Notes: generated by a model from the sequence alone, not told the origin. Shown: positions 28,426 through 37,601, numbered from the stretch's first letter. The stretch is DNA of 64,000 bases from Bog-257 sp963846715 (GCA_963846715.1 CAWJXA010000008.1:310001-374000), one strand, 5' to 3'. A program made the numbers and translations.

Positions 28426-30951
28426 ATGAAGTTCCAGTCCAAGTCGGTGGGTGGTCTGACGGCTCGCGCGCTGCTTCTCATTAGCACACTTCTGAGTGCG
28501 ATGTTCGCAGCGGCACAGGCGCAATCGATTCCACTGAGCACCGGCCCGGTACTGCCGTTGTATCGCGCGCTACGCGACTTGGGACCCGATCCGCAAAAGG
28601 TGTTTCAAATTCGCGAAGCCGAGATCGACCGCGAAGACATCCACATCTGGTTGAATGACGGCAATCTCGTATTTATTCAGGCCGTCGATGGCAGGATAAC
28701 CGGCGCCGTTTTCGAAGGTGAGGGCGAAGTGCTGGTGCGTCCTCCTGACCGCATGGAGCGCGCCTCCCTGGGCCGCTTCATTGGCGCGGGTGTGCTGGAG
28801 GAAAAGTTCACGTCTGCCTACTTGCGCTTCAACGACAATACCGCCAAGGAACTGGAGCCGTACCTGCGACCGCCGTCCGATACCGCAGAGTTTCTCCCGC
28901 ACGCGGAGAAGGCGCGCAAGCTCGCTGAAATGGACGCGATGCGCCTTTGTATTTCGTTCGCTAATTCGACAGCGACGCCCGCCGCGGGTGAACCTGCTTC
29001 CGGGGGAGACCGTTTCTTCCATGCTCGAATCCTGGGCGAGCACTACGGTGTGTTCGACGTCTATTTCGACACGCTCAGTCCAGAGCAAATCATTGTGGGC
29101 AATGCGTCCTCCCAGAACAATCAGATCTACTACGACCTGTGGATGAGTTTTCCGATGCGTTCTTTGCGCAAGACTTCCCTGTCCAACTCGCGCTTTGAAG
29201 GGCCGAACGGTCCGGCGTGGACACGAGACGTCTTGACCGTTAGTAAGTACACCATCACCGGAAAGCTTGACCCACCCAAAGACCTGGCAGCGGAAGCCAC
29301 CCTTGATGTCGAGGTAAAACAGGCGGGCGCCAGAATTGTGCTCTTCGAGCTCTCCCGCTATCTGCTTTTGAAGCAGGTCGACGCTGACGGCCAGCCGCTG
29401 GAATACATCCAGAACGAAGCCGTCGAGGGCAGCGAGATGTCGCGGCGCGGTAACGACATCGTCGCGGTCGTCTTCCCCCAGCCGTTGCAGGCGGGCCAGC
29501 ATTTCGCGTTGCGCTTCAGCTATGCCGGTTCAGTGCTGTCGGATGCAGGCGGCGGCCTGCTGTACGCGGGAGCGCGCGGAACGTGGTATCCCAACCGCGG
29601 CATCGCCATGACGAACTACGACATCACCTTCCGCTTTCCCGAACCCTGGACGGTGGTGGCGACCGGGAAGCTAACCTCGCTGCAGCGCCAGGGTGGCGGC
29701 TTTGTGGCCCACTGGACTACCGAAAGACCCATTCCGATTGCCGGCTTCAACATGGGCGTGTACGTGGAGAGTGAAGCCAAATCGGGCGAGGTTGACGTGG
29801 ACGCCTATTCTGCGCGGGGCGGCATCATCAAGGTTCAGCCACCTGCCGGCGATGTTGCCACTGCGCCCGGACCTGAGTCGCTGCTGGCCTCTGGAACCTC
29901 AGGCATGAAGCCGGAGCCGTTCCCCAGCGCTGCCAGCCGGGGCCAGGTACTTGCCGACAGCGCCGCCCAAACGTTGACCGCGCTTTCGCAGATGCTGGGA
30001 GCTTATCCATTCAGCACCCTATCGCTGGCGGAAAATCCCAGTACCGACAGCCAGGGATGGCCAGGACTCATCTTTCTGTCCAGTTACGTTTATCTCAGCC
30101 CGGAACAGCGCACCAGCCTGAAACTTCCGCCTGCCGACCAGATCATCTACGGCGACATCATGATGCCGCACGAACTTGCCCACCAATGGTTCGGCGACAA
30201 AGTATCGTGGGCCAGCTATCACGAGCAGTGGTTGATGGAAGGTCTGGCGAATTATTGTTCGCTGATGCTGCTGGAACGCACTCGTCCGGCGGACGCAAAG
30301 CTGGCGCTTCAGACCTATCGCGAGTCGCTGGCGTCGAAGTCGAAGGAGGGCCGCCCCAACGTGGAAGCTGGACCGGTAACGTTGGGCGTGCGCCTGTCGT
30401 CTTCGCACTTCCCCAACGGATACCCGATCATCACCTACAGCCGCGGGACCTGGCTCATCCACATGCTGCGCTGCATGTTGCGCGACGCCTCCCGGACCCC
30501 GGAAAAGCCTGACGGCGACGACACGGCGTTTCTTTCCGTGTTGCGCAATATTGTGGACCGCTACCAGGAAAAGGAGATGACCAACAACGACTTTCAGCAG
30601 GCACTGGAAGCCGTGTTGCCGCCTGCTTTGTGGTTCGAGGAGCGCAAGTCGTTGGAATGGTTTTTTGATGGATGGATCAACGGTACCGCGTTTCCGCAGT
30701 TCGAAGTTGCCGAGGTAAAGATGGCGCGTGGCACCGGAACGGTGAAGGTCAGTGGCGTCATCCGGCAGAAATCGGCGCCGCCCGACCTGGTGACCAGCGT
30801 TCCCGTGTACGGCGTTGCGGGCGAGCAGAAGATCTATCTGGGTCGTGTCTTCGCGGAAGGCGACGAAACACGATTCAGCCTCTCCGCGCCTGCGGACGTG
30901 AAGCAGCTCGTGCTTGATCCGTACCAGACGATTCTGACTGCGCCGCAATGA
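28426..30951 (+). CDS. M1-family aminopeptidase-like zinc peptidase, exported
   Basis: About 841 residues from the ATG at 28426; a TTG seven codons earlier is in frame but the ATG opens a signal peptide (ending AAQAQS). A family-specific N-terminal half is followed by the M1 catalytic domain. The zinc motif HELAHQWFGDK lies near residue 582 and the third ligand 18 residues on in WLMEGLANY. A C-terminal helical region and a small beta domain follow. Gluzincins of this type remove N-terminal residues from peptides. The usual GAMEN motif is not evident; ENPSTDSQGWPG may occupy that place. Periplasmic or surface location inferred from the signal peptide. Confidence 0.87.
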   Translation: MKFQSKSVGGLTARALLLISTLLSAMFAAAQAQSIPLSTGPVLPLYRALRDLGPDPQKVFQIREAEIDREDIHIWLNDGNLVFIQAVDGRITGAVFEGEGEVLVRPPDRMERASLGRFIGAGVLEEKFTSAYLRFNDNTAKELEPYLRPPSDTAEFLPHAEKARKLAEMDAMRLCISFANSTATPAAGEPASGGDRFFHARILGEHYGVFDVYFDTLSPEQIIVGNASSQNNQIYYDLWMSFPMRSLRKTSLSNSRFEGPNGPAWTRDVLTVSKYTITGKLDPPKDLAAEATLDVEVKQAGARIVLFELSRYLLLKQVDADGQPLEYIQNEAVEGSEMSRRGNDIVAVVFPQPLQAGQHFALRFSYAGSVLSDAGGGLLYAGARGTWYPNRGIAMTNYDITFRFPEPWTVVATGKLTSLQRQGGGFVAHWTTERPIPIAGFNMGVYVESEAKSGEVDVDAYSARGGIIKVQPPAGDVATAPGPESLLASGTSGMKPEPFPSAASRGQVLADSAAQTLTALSQMLGAYPFSTLSLAENPSTDSQGWPGLIFLSSYVYLSPEQRTSLKLPPADQIIYGDIMMPHELAHQWFGDKVSWASYHEQWLMEGLANYCSLMLLERTRPADAKLALQTYRESLASKSKEGRPNVEAGPVTLGVRLSSSHFPNGYPIITYSRGTWLIHMLRCMLRDASRTPEKPDGDDTAFLSVLRNIVDRYQEKEMTNNDFQQALEAVLPPALWFEERKSLEWFFDGWINGTAFPQFEVAEVKMARGTGTVKVSGVIRQKSAPPDLVTSVPVYGVAGEQKIYLGRVFAEGDETRFSLSAPADVKQLVLDPYQTILTAPQ

Positions 30952-31344
30952 GTCGGGATCGGAATAGCGGTAATCCTCTCCTGAAGTTGTCCTGACGTGC
31001 ACACCCTAAAAGCGTTCTTGAATTTGCCAAGGTGGCGAAGGGAGGCTGCACTTCAGAATGCTGGCACGAGACCACGAGTGCCATCGTTATGGAGCGAAAA
31101 TGGTGATGTACTTCGTGAAATCAGGAAACGCGTTGGCTGGTGGCGAGGAAGCTTCTTTGGGTAGTGCCTGAGATCTACGTTGGTCGATCATCAAAAATGG
31201 CCGTCAAAAGCACGCGTTTGCTGTTTGTGAACAAAACCGGCTTCAGACTACCCTTCTTTCCCTGAGTTTGCTGTTGGGATCACCGGCGGCTGTTATAATC
31301 AAGTGGCTCGTAAAGAGCAGCGCATTTGCGCACCCGCCCTAGCC
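30952..31344. other. Intergenic region upstream of tRNA-Ser
   Basis: 393 bp with no supported gene. It ends with the promoter of the tRNA-Ser gene. Confidence 0.5.
31291..31299 (+). promoter_or_regulatory. Extended -10 promoter of tRNA-Ser
   Basis: TGTTATAAT (TGnTATAAT, extended -10) lies 45 bases before the tRNA. The -35 region (TTGCTG at 31268) is at a long spacing, consistent with reliance on the extended -10. Confidence 0.6.
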
Positions 31345-31437
31345 GGAGAGGTGGCCGAGTGGCTGAAGGCGGCGGTTTGCTAAACCGTTATACGGTCAAA
31401 AGCTGTATCGGGGGTTCGAATCCCCCCCTCTCCGCCA
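31345..31437 (+). tRNA. tRNA-Ser (GCU)
   Basis: 93 nt including an encoded CCA. The acceptor stem GGAGAGG pairs with CCTCTCC, the anticodon loop has GCT at 31379-31381, and there is a long variable arm as in type II tRNAs. The T-loop TTCGAAT is intact. An integrase gene begins 40 bp downstream and reads toward the tRNA, which marks it as the likely attachment site of the island. Confidence 0.96.
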
Positions 31438-31477
31438 GATTTCCTGCAATCCCAATCGCTTAGCAGCATAGAGCGGC

Positions 31478-32737
31478 TTATTGTATAGCGCGCGGCTGAG
31501 GCTCCAAACGCCCGGTTAGTGTCCCATTGGTGTCCGATTGGGCTTGGCTGGTCACGGTGATCTGCGTTTCCAGCTTCGCCATTGCGTTGCGTACGTCATC
31601 AGCAGCGGTCTTGATGTAGTACGTTGCAGTGGTGCTGACATTCGCGTGACGCAGGATTCGCTGAATCACCATATCCGGTACTCCCAAGCGGTAGAGATTG
31701 CTCCCGAGGCCGCGCCGTGCTGCGTGCCAGCCGTGCCATTCGGGAATACGCTCATCACGCTTGTACGGATGATCTGCTGCGGCGTGTCCTGATTCGGCTT
31801 TGGCGCAACGTTCGCAGCGATTCAGCGCGGGCAGGATCACTCGGTTGACAATACTGGTTAACGCCAGCGGTTTGCCCACTACGTTTGCGAAGATTGGCCC
31901 GCTCTGCGGATTTCCGCCGCGTAGCCTGTGCATTTCCAGCCGATCTGCTAACTGGCGAATCACAGGAACGGGCGCACGGCCTTTGCGAGTCTTTGGATCG
32001 CTCACGCGGCCATTCCAGATCGAACGCGAAATGTAAATCTCGCCGTCGCGGTAGTTCTCCCACAGCAGCCCTTGAATTTCGCCGTGCCGCAGTCCCATGT
32101 ATCCGGCGACAGCGAACGCAGTAGCCGCAGGTTCGGGCAACAAGCTGATGATCGTCTGCAATTCCTCCAGGCTGTAGGCATACGTTTCCTGCGGCTCAGC
32201 GGCTCTAGGATCAATCGCGGTGTCCCGGGCGGGGTTTTCCCCTTGGAAATAGTCCTGCTGCTTCGCCAGGGTAAAAGTGCCGCTGATGACACTCTTGATG
32301 TGCTTCAGCGTGTTGCGGCTCAGCGTGGCCGCAGCGATCTGATTCAGCCATCCTTGAACGTGGTAGGTTCTCGCATCCTTGAGCCAAACCTGTCCGGACA
32401 GTGGCTTAAGATGATCTTCCCAGATGTCCCGATAGCCCTTCACCGTGGATGGGCGCTTGTGCATTTCGACCCAAGGCAGATAGACGCGTTCGACGAAATC
32501 GGAAATCGTAACGATGCGATCTGCTGGTATTGCCCCGCTGTTGATTGTTGTCATGTGCCGCTCGGCTTCGGTCACGATGTCGGCAGGCGGGCGCTTGCCG
32601 CGTGTCGTAACCGGGCCGAGTTGGTGTGTCACCCGCTTGCGTTCGATGCTTCCTGCGACATTGCGCTTTTCCCAATAGCGCACATACCAGCTATCGCCGA
32701 TTCGGACTACTTGCCCGTTCTGTTTGCGTTGCCTCAT
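31478..32737 (-). CDS. int: Tyrosine-type site-specific integrase
   Basis: 419 residues. An N-terminal arm-binding region precedes a SAM-like core-binding domain (FVERVYLPWVEMHKRPSTVK, about 92-112). The catalytic domain has Arg in YMGLRHGEIQGLLW, HxxR in WHAARRGLGSNL, His in ILRHANVSTTATYY and the nucleophilic Tyr in that last motif. All tyrosine recombinase residues appear present, so the enzyme may be active. Its start overlaps the stop of the small upstream gene by ATGA, so the two are translationally coupled. It sits 40 bp from tRNA-Ser and points to it: the classic arrangement for integration at a tRNA 3' end. Confidence 0.93.
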   Translation of the reverse strand: MRQRKQNGQVVRIGDSWYVRYWEKRNVAGSIERKRVTHQLGPVTTRGKRPPADIVTEAERHMTTINSGAIPADRIVTISDFVERVYLPWVEMHKRPSTVKGYRDIWEDHLKPLSGQVWLKDARTYHVQGWLNQIAAATLSRNTLKHIKSVISGTFTLAKQQDYFQGENPARDTAIDPRAAEPQETYAYSLEELQTIISLLPEPAATAFAVAGYMGLRHGEIQGLLWENYRDGEIYISRSIWNGRVSDPKTRKGRAPVPVIRQLADRLEMHRLRGGNPQSGPIFANVVGKPLALTSIVNRVILPALNRCERCAKAESGHAAADHPYKRDERIPEWHGWHAARRGLGSNLYRLGVPDMVIQRILRHANVSTTATYYIKTAADDVRNAMAKLETQITVTSQAQSDTNGTLTGRLEPQPRAIQ

Positions 32738-32943
32738 TTCGTTGTCCCCTTTCTCCTGCGTTCGCGGGCTTGCACGGCGAGTTTCCCGATCCTGCTCAAT
32801 TCTGCCGCAGAGAGATTCGCGGCCCGTGCCTTTCCGCCCTTGCTGGCAATTTCGGCTCGTTGGGCTTCAGACAGTATTTCTGCCCGCGCCTTCCCGCCGA
32901 GTCTCCCCAGCGCCTGTGCATGTGGATTCTTTTTCTGAATCAT
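32734..32943 (-). CDS. Small basic Gly/Ala-Lys/Arg repeat protein, integrase operon
   Basis: 69 residues from the ATG at 32943. It contains two similar segments, ALGRLGGKARAEILSEAQRA and ASKGGKARAANLSAAELS, each with a G-G-K-A-R-A core followed by a short helix, and ends with basic residues (QARERRRKG). I recognise it only as a small conserved protein often next to mobile-element genes; DNA binding is plausible from composition. It overlaps the integrase start by four bases. A strong promoter ends six bases before its ATG, which implies an mRNA with almost no leader. Confidence 0.72.
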   Translation of the reverse strand: MIQKKNPHAQALGRLGGKARAEILSEAQRAEIASKGGKARAANLSAAELSRIGKLAVQARERRRKGTTK

Positions 32944-32978
32944 GCATAAATTATCGTACTTAGCAGTAAGCATGTCAA
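32944..32978 (-). promoter_or_regulatory. Consensus sigma-70 promoter of the integrase operon
   Basis: On the minus strand TTGACA (32978-32973) and GATAAT (32955-32950) are 17 bases apart. Between them lies CTTACTGCTAAG, an inverted repeat (CTTA / TAAG) that could be an operator. The predicted start of transcription falls at or next to the ATG at 32943. Confidence 0.75.
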
Positions 32979-33037
32979 CAATAGAGCCTCGTCTTGTATG
33001 GTGCTCTTTCGCCTGTTGTGGAAGAATATGCAAACCG

Positions 33038-33445
33038 ATGCTCTCTAGTGACTACGCCCAGCGGAGATTTGACGTGCTCTACGATTCGCTATGCGACATC
33101 GAAAATAGGGTGGTGGACAGTACCTTGAAGGTGGCTGGTTTCCTGCTACTCGCAACGGGCTGGATCGCAACTTCGAAGGATGCATGCGGCTTTCTGTTGA
33201 GTGTGCCTCATGCGAGGCCAGTCGCCACCGCATCTCTTGTCGCCGCGTTCGCCCTCTATGTGTGTGCTTCAATTCAGGCTTGGTGGATTTCGAAACAAAC
33301 TCTTGCACAGTTGAACTTGTTGAATTTTATGCCGCCAGAGTATTACCAAGAGCGCCGCGCCCGTCCCTCGGTTGTGCTTGTCTTCGTTCTTGGAAATTGT
33401 TGCCTTGCCGCCCTTATGATCTTCTTGCTCTGGTCTCTGCATTAA
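33038..33445 (+). CDS. Small membrane protein of unknown function
   Basis: 135 residues from the ATG at 33038 (GGAAGAA lies upstream; earlier in-frame ATGs at 32942 and 32972 overlap the divergent promoter and are less likely). A soluble N-terminus (MLSSDYAQRRFDVLYDSL) precedes three hydrophobic helices at about residues 34-50, 65-86 and 113-133, with a short loop EYYQERRARP before the last. No family recognised. It is divergent from the integrase operon and lies inside the island. Confidence 0.55.
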   Translation: MLSSDYAQRRFDVLYDSLCDIENRVVDSTLKVAGFLLLATGWIATSKDACGFLLSVPHARPVATASLVAAFALYVCASIQAWWISKQTLAQLNLLNFMPPEYYQERRARPSVVLVFVLGNCCLAALMIFLLWSLH

Positions 33446-33491
33446 GCCCGGCGTGCTCTCGCTCGTCTTTCTAAACGCCTCGTTGTGACCC

Positions 33492-33734
33492 CTACTGTCT
33501 TTTTTTCGCCAGCCATTCCGTCAAGCGCGCCGAACCCCATTCGAATCGGACGTAACGTCCCAGCCGGATGCAGGGGATGCGATCATCCTTCGGAGTGCGT
33601 TCGCGTGTATGGTTCCGAATCCATGACTCCGGCACTCGCCATCGGACAGCCAACTCTGCCGAATCAATCAACTCTGAGCCATCACTCCCGCCTGTTCGGG
33701 ACATCTTCGGGACATCTGCTGTTTCTGGCGTCAT
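33492..33734 (-). CDS. AlpA/excisionase-like HTH protein
   Basis: 80 residues. The DNA-binding part reads ELIDSAELAVRWRVPESWIR, then IPCIRLGRYVRFEWGSARLT and EWLAKKRQ, the HTH_17/excisionase-like winged-helix pattern. It probably acts as a recombination directionality factor or island regulator. It lies directly after the N-terminal fragment of a second integrase, as excisionase genes often do, but no intact partner remains beside it. Confidence 0.72.
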   Translation of the reverse strand: MTPETADVPKMSRTGGSDGSELIDSAELAVRWRVPESWIRNHTRERTPKDDRIPCIRLGRYVRFEWGSARLTEWLAKKRQ

Positions 33735-33738
33735 AGTT

Positions 33739-34023
33739 TCAATCGCTTACACCTGTATTGCGGTTACGGTACCCGTGATACGTACTGATTCGTTTGTGCA
33801 GTTCGATGAAGGGCAAATAGTGTCCCCCAACGAACCGCCGGAGTGACATGATGCTGTGCGGAGTCGTTCTCCCATCGTTTAGAGGCGAGAGAAATTCATC
33901 CGCCAAGACACGCGCTGCAGCCTTCGAGCGGTAGTCCCCATGAGCTTCGACGAGCTTGTGGGCTTTCTGCACGCGTTGAAATGTTCCGTCTGGCAATTCC
34001 CGTTGGTCGTAATATCTGATCAT
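33739..34023 (-). pseudogene. N-terminal fragment of a tyrosine integrase
   Basis: 94 codons. The end of the frame reads FVGGHYLPFIELHKRISTYH, closely like FVERVYLPWVEMHKRPSTVK in the intact integrase at 31478. After GYRN the similarity stops and the frame soon ends at 33739. The catalytic domain is absent from this location. It records an earlier element now truncated by recombination. Confidence 0.68.
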
Positions 34024-34324
34024 CCAGATTGAAGTGAGTGAGTACCAGAGTCGAACAACGTGAGCGTTTGGTGCTCACGGGACAGGCCGAAAGCCGCGTC
34101 ATGCTGCAGCCTCCGGAGGAAGAATCGAAGTCACTGTGTTCCGTGATCGTCAACTCTTGTGCGCAACACTTAAAGCTATTTCGGGTTCGAACGCAAGAAA
34201 AAAGTTGCAGTGACGCGAAACTTTCGAGTGTTGCTGGATTCCGGGCCTGTGAAATTGTTCTTTCGTGCCTTTCGATTTGCCAAGTCCGGCGCTTCTGTCG
34301 TAACGTGCCCTTCGCGATGAGTAG
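34024..34324. other. Island stretch without a recognisable gene
   Basis: About 300 bp. A plus-strand frame is open through it, but its residues match no family and the frame belongs to the broken ATPase only downstream. Confidence 0.4.
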
Positions 34325-35246
34325 TCGAGAAGTCAACATCAGGGCTCTTCAAAGGCATGGGCACGGCAGCCGAAGTTCGCCGTCCCTCTTCCACTGCCTT
34401 CCAATCCTGCGGGAAGCGGCAAAACGGAGCTCGCTTACGCTGTATCATGCGCAATCGGTTCCCCACTCGAGCGCTTGCAGTGCTACGAGGGCATTACCGA
34501 GGAGAAGGCCATTGGCAACTTCGACGAGGGCTTGCAGAGGCTGTACCTGGATACGGTCACTCGCGGGATCGGGCGTTTCTGACTGGGCCTCGCTGGGCAA
34601 GCAACTCCCCGCCTTGGATTTCTTCGGAGCAGGCCCGCTGCTAAAGGCATTGCAGTATCCATCCCCTTGCGTCTTGCTCATCGACGAATTGGACAAGGTA
34701 GATTACAGTTTCGAAGCAACACTACTTGAGGTTCTCTCCGTGTGGCGCCTGTCCATCCCCCACCTTGGAACGGTTCCAGCCTCCATTCCATTCACCGTTC
34801 TGACCTCGAACGAGGAGCGCCGATTGGGCGATCCCATATGCCGGCGCAGCCTATACGTGCGTGTCGAGCGCCCGACAGCGGAGCGTGAAGGCCAGATCGT
34901 GGCGCGGCGCACACCTGAAGTGGGAGCGCCAGCGCACCGGCTGATCGCCGGATTCGCCAAGGCATTAAGGGCTTACAGCCTGGAGAAACCGCCGTCTGTC
35001 TCCGAGATGATCGATATGGCGTTATCGCTACAGCACTTGGTAATTGATGAGATCACTAACGAGCATCGCGACATGCTGCTTCCACTGCTGGCGAAGACAG
35101 AGCGCGACCGCCAGCGCCTGCTGCTGCGAGACGGATTCGCAAGCATCATTCATGTGGCCCGGCACTACGCGGAGTCGATGGAAACCGCTGAGCTGCAGCA
35201 CACGCTCGCCGAGTCTGAAGTGTTGGCAAAAGGGGCTGCAGCATGA
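34325..35246 (+). pseudogene. MoxR-type AAA+ ATPase, broken
   Basis: The first part (one frame, 34325 to about 34570) has a Walker A motif NPAGSGKTE and LERLQCYEGITEEKAIGNFD, then a stop. A second frame, shifted by one base near 34565, continues with LDFFGAGPLLKALQ, Walker B CVLLIDELDKVDYSFEATLL and sensor 1 FTVLTSNEERR, to the end at 35246. The amino-terminal start is missing: a stop lies at 34322 in frame. MoxR-type ATPases remodel protein complexes; the usual von Willebrand A partner is not seen. The gene is inactive as written. Confidence 0.7.
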
Positions 35247-35292
35247 GAAAAGTCTCGCTCCTATTGCCGGTCGGGACCGCGATTTCGGCGCC

Positions 35293-35901
35293 ATGAGCGC
35301 CGGCGCCCGTGAGCGCCTGGTCGAGCAGACCGCCGAGAATTCCTATTTCTGGATCACCCTGGGCCAGTCGTTCACGATCCTGCTGCTGGTCGGCTACATA
35401 TTCTGGCTATTTCGTCAGCGTAACGACCGTCTTGAAATCAGCGTCAACATCGTTACGCAGTTGGCAAATTCCTACCTCTACACACGATCACGAGCGATGG
35501 ATGCCATATCACGGCACAACCGCTACGGTTCAACGGCAATAGCCGAATTGATCCGCACCGACCGAAAGAGGTACTCGGCCGCATTTTTGGTTGTGTCGGG
35601 ATTACTCAGCACGAAGGGCAAAACCGGCTGCTGGCTATCGGCAAGCGCTATGGCCCAATTACACCGACGCATTACCTGGTCTCTGTTGAGTCGGTTATAC
35701 GGCTACATCAATCTCGGCTCCCGTTGGAGGAATGACGGAGTGTCCCTGCTTTCATTCAGTGAATACGACGGGCAGCAGCGGACAATGTTGCTGCTCTCCG
35801 CAGCCGGTGAATTTGCCACAGCCGCCGGTGTGTGGCACGTCTCGGACTCAGGGCGTTGCGAGCTCTTGCAGTTGAGAACGGATAGGGAGTATTTGGCATG
35901 A
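35293..35901 (+). CDS. Unknown protein with one membrane helix
   Basis: 202 codons from the ATG at 35293. The first 70 residues look protein-like: MSAGARERLVEQTAENSYFW is followed by a strong membrane helix (ITLGQSFTILLLVGYIFWLF). Beyond about residue 90 the frame is less convincing. An alternative frame there (LLAIGKRYGPITPTHYLVSV, ending near 35737) looks more natural, so an indel is likely. No family recognised. It follows the broken ATPase by 46 bp. Confidence 0.4.
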   Translation: MSAGARERLVEQTAENSYFWITLGQSFTILLLVGYIFWLFRQRNDRLEISVNIVTQLANSYLYTRSRAMDAISRHNRYGSTAIAELIRTDRKRYSAAFLVVSGLLSTKGKTGCWLSASAMAQLHRRITWSLLSRLYGYINLGSRWRNDGVSLLSFSEYDGQQRTMLLLSAAGEFATAAGVWHVSDSGRCELLQLRTDREYLA

Positions 35902-35925
35902 GATATCGCAAGGGGTCAGTAATTA

Positions 35926-36465
35926 TCAACGAGGCCCAGGATGTGCCGCTCCGTCTTGAATGCCTTGCTCTGCAAACGCTTTGGCAAGTGCTGTGATGGC
36001 TGCGTTGATAGCTGCGACGGCTGCGAAAGCCGGTTTCGGGTCGAGAGCCGCACTGCCCGACATGAACACGACTGATCCCTTCGACTTCTTAAGTGCTTCC
36101 CAAGCCTGTATCGTCAGACGGCGTGCACCGTGAAGCTTCAGTTCCGCACCTGCGCGCCATTGCTCGTCCGTCATCTCGAACAGATCAATTTGCGGTACGG
36201 CACCCGCGATATTCAGCAGCGCATCAATTCTGCCGAAGCGTTCCATCGCGCTCTTGACCAGTCCTAGGGCAGATTCGACCTTACTCAAATCGATACCACA
36301 AATAAGCGGCTCAGCTCCCGCACTCTTCACAGCATTTGCCACTTCTTTCAGTGCGTCCGCATCTCGCGCTGCCAATACGACCGCCGAGAAGTCTCGAGCC
36401 AATCGAACCGCGGTGCATCGGCCGATGCCTTGGCTGGCGCCGGTAACTATCGCGACGTAATTCAC
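35926..36465 (-). pseudogene. Short-chain dehydrogenase, C-terminally truncated
   Basis: 179 codons; SDRs are normally about 250. The NAD(P)-binding TGASQGIGR motif is at about residues 8-16 and LLNIAGAVPQ supplies the NAG-like motif. The catalytic Ser falls in VVFMSGSAAL, but the YxxxK site is altered to AVAAINAAI. The end (IQDGAAHPGPR, stop) departs from the expected VNxxxPG region, and the rest of the enzyme is lost at 35926. It was the second gene of a pair: the hydrolase fragment upstream ends in an ATGA overlap with this start. Confidence 0.68.
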
Positions 36466-36640
36466 GATGCCTCCTTTCCTGCGTTAGCTGAGGACACAGC
36501 CTGCTTTGCTTCCAGGATGATGTCCACAACCTTCTGTGGCGCACTGAGCAGCGGCGTGTGATCTACGGCGAGCGACCGCGTCGTAGCTTTCATTCGGTTC
36601 GCCATGAAGTGTTGTGTTTTGGGGTTGATCATGCGGTCAG
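36462..36640 (-). pseudogene. C-terminal fragment of an alpha/beta hydrolase
   Basis: About 55 codons: KTQHFMANRMKATTRSLAVD, then HTPLLSAPQKVVDIILEAKQ. This is the end of an EstC/haloperoxidase-like alpha/beta hydrolase, with the catalytic His in VDHTPL. Homology stops upstream of about 36626, where the opposite strand becomes integrase. It overlaps the SDR start by four bases, so the two formed an operon before the break. Confidence 0.65.
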
Positions 36641-37379
36641 GACTGCTGCCGGCTACATCGAGCGTCAGGAGCTCAAGCCAGCAACGGTGCACCAGGAGCT
36701 ACGAGTCCTGCGGCGCATGCTAAATGTCGCTGTAAGAAAAAAACTGCTCCCCTCAAACCCTTGTGCGGCGGTTGAATTCCCCGTCGCTGTGAAAGGTTTG
36801 TTCCGCCCGCACTATGTCACGTGGTCGGAACAGCGGAGAATCGAGGTCCATGCTCCCGATTACTTGCGCAACATCGTGCGGATCATCACTGAAGCGGGGT
36901 TGCGCGTGTACAAAGAGCTGATGCCGATGAAAAAGGAACATCTGGATCTTGAGAACGCGCTAGTGTGGATTCCCGATTCCAAGACGCCCAACGGAGTAGC
37001 GGAAGTGCCGTTGACGCCCTTGGCGGTGGAAGCATTTCGGGACCAACTTCGCCTGTCTCCGTGCAGTCCGTATCTATTTCCGAGTGATGAGAATCCGAGT
37101 GGGCACCAGAAAATTCTGAAGACGGTCTGGCACGCCACTCTGCGGCGGGCTGGTATTCCGTATTTCCGCATCTACGATCTGCGATCCACCTACGCGACGC
37201 GGCTGAGTGCCGGCGGCGTTGCGGACGAATGGGTCACTCAGCTGTTGAGGCAAGGAGACGCCAAGGTGGTCAAGAAGTATTCTCAGACGAAGCTGCAGAT
37301 GACGCGCGAAGCCTTAATCAAGCTGAATCGGCAGGCGAACGAACAGAACATCGGTTTTGACACAACGAGGGTCAACTGA
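36558..37379 (+). CDS. Tyrosine recombinase, N-terminally truncated
   Basis: 273 codons, but integrase-like sequence begins only near residue 33 (YIERQELKPATVHQELRVLR, about 36654). The first part is antisense to the hydrolase fragment and not genuine. The core-binding domain is therefore partial. The catalytic part has Arg in TEAGLRVYKEL, Lys in DSKTPNG, the Arg of YDLRSTYATRL and Tyr in KKYSQ. The usual HxxRH reads YDLRS and the later His/Trp position is GD. It ends 111 bp before tRNA-Pro and points to it. It may be a remnant, or a divergent active form whose own start has been lost. Confidence 0.6.
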   Translation: MIYGERPRRSFHSVRHEVLCFGVDHAVRTAAGYIERQELKPATVHQELRVLRRMLNVAVRKKLLPSNPCAAVEFPVAVKGLFRPHYVTWSEQRRIEVHAPDYLRNIVRIITEAGLRVYKELMPMKKEHLDLENALVWIPDSKTPNGVAEVPLTPLAVEAFRDQLRLSPCSPYLFPSDENPSGHQKILKTVWHATLRRAGIPYFRIYDLRSTYATRLSAGGVADEWVTQLLRQGDAKVVKKYSQTKLQMTREALIKLNRQANEQNIGFDTTRVN

Positions 37380-37490
37380 CGGGGTTTTGGCACAGTTTTG
37401 ACACAGTTTTAGCGGACTTCGCGGCAAAAGTGGGCCTCGCTCCGTGGTTCCATTGGTTGAAGTGGTTTAGAATCAGTGAAGCAAAAGAGT

Positions 37491-37567
<77 letters not shown>

Positions 37568-37601
37568 ATCATTTTCACACCGCACTGCCAGCGCACAAAC
37601 C

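Noticed and set aside
34038..34320. Open frame before the ATPase
   Set aside because: No family features; it is continuous with the second half of the ATPase only by chance of frame, since the Walker A region is read in another frame.
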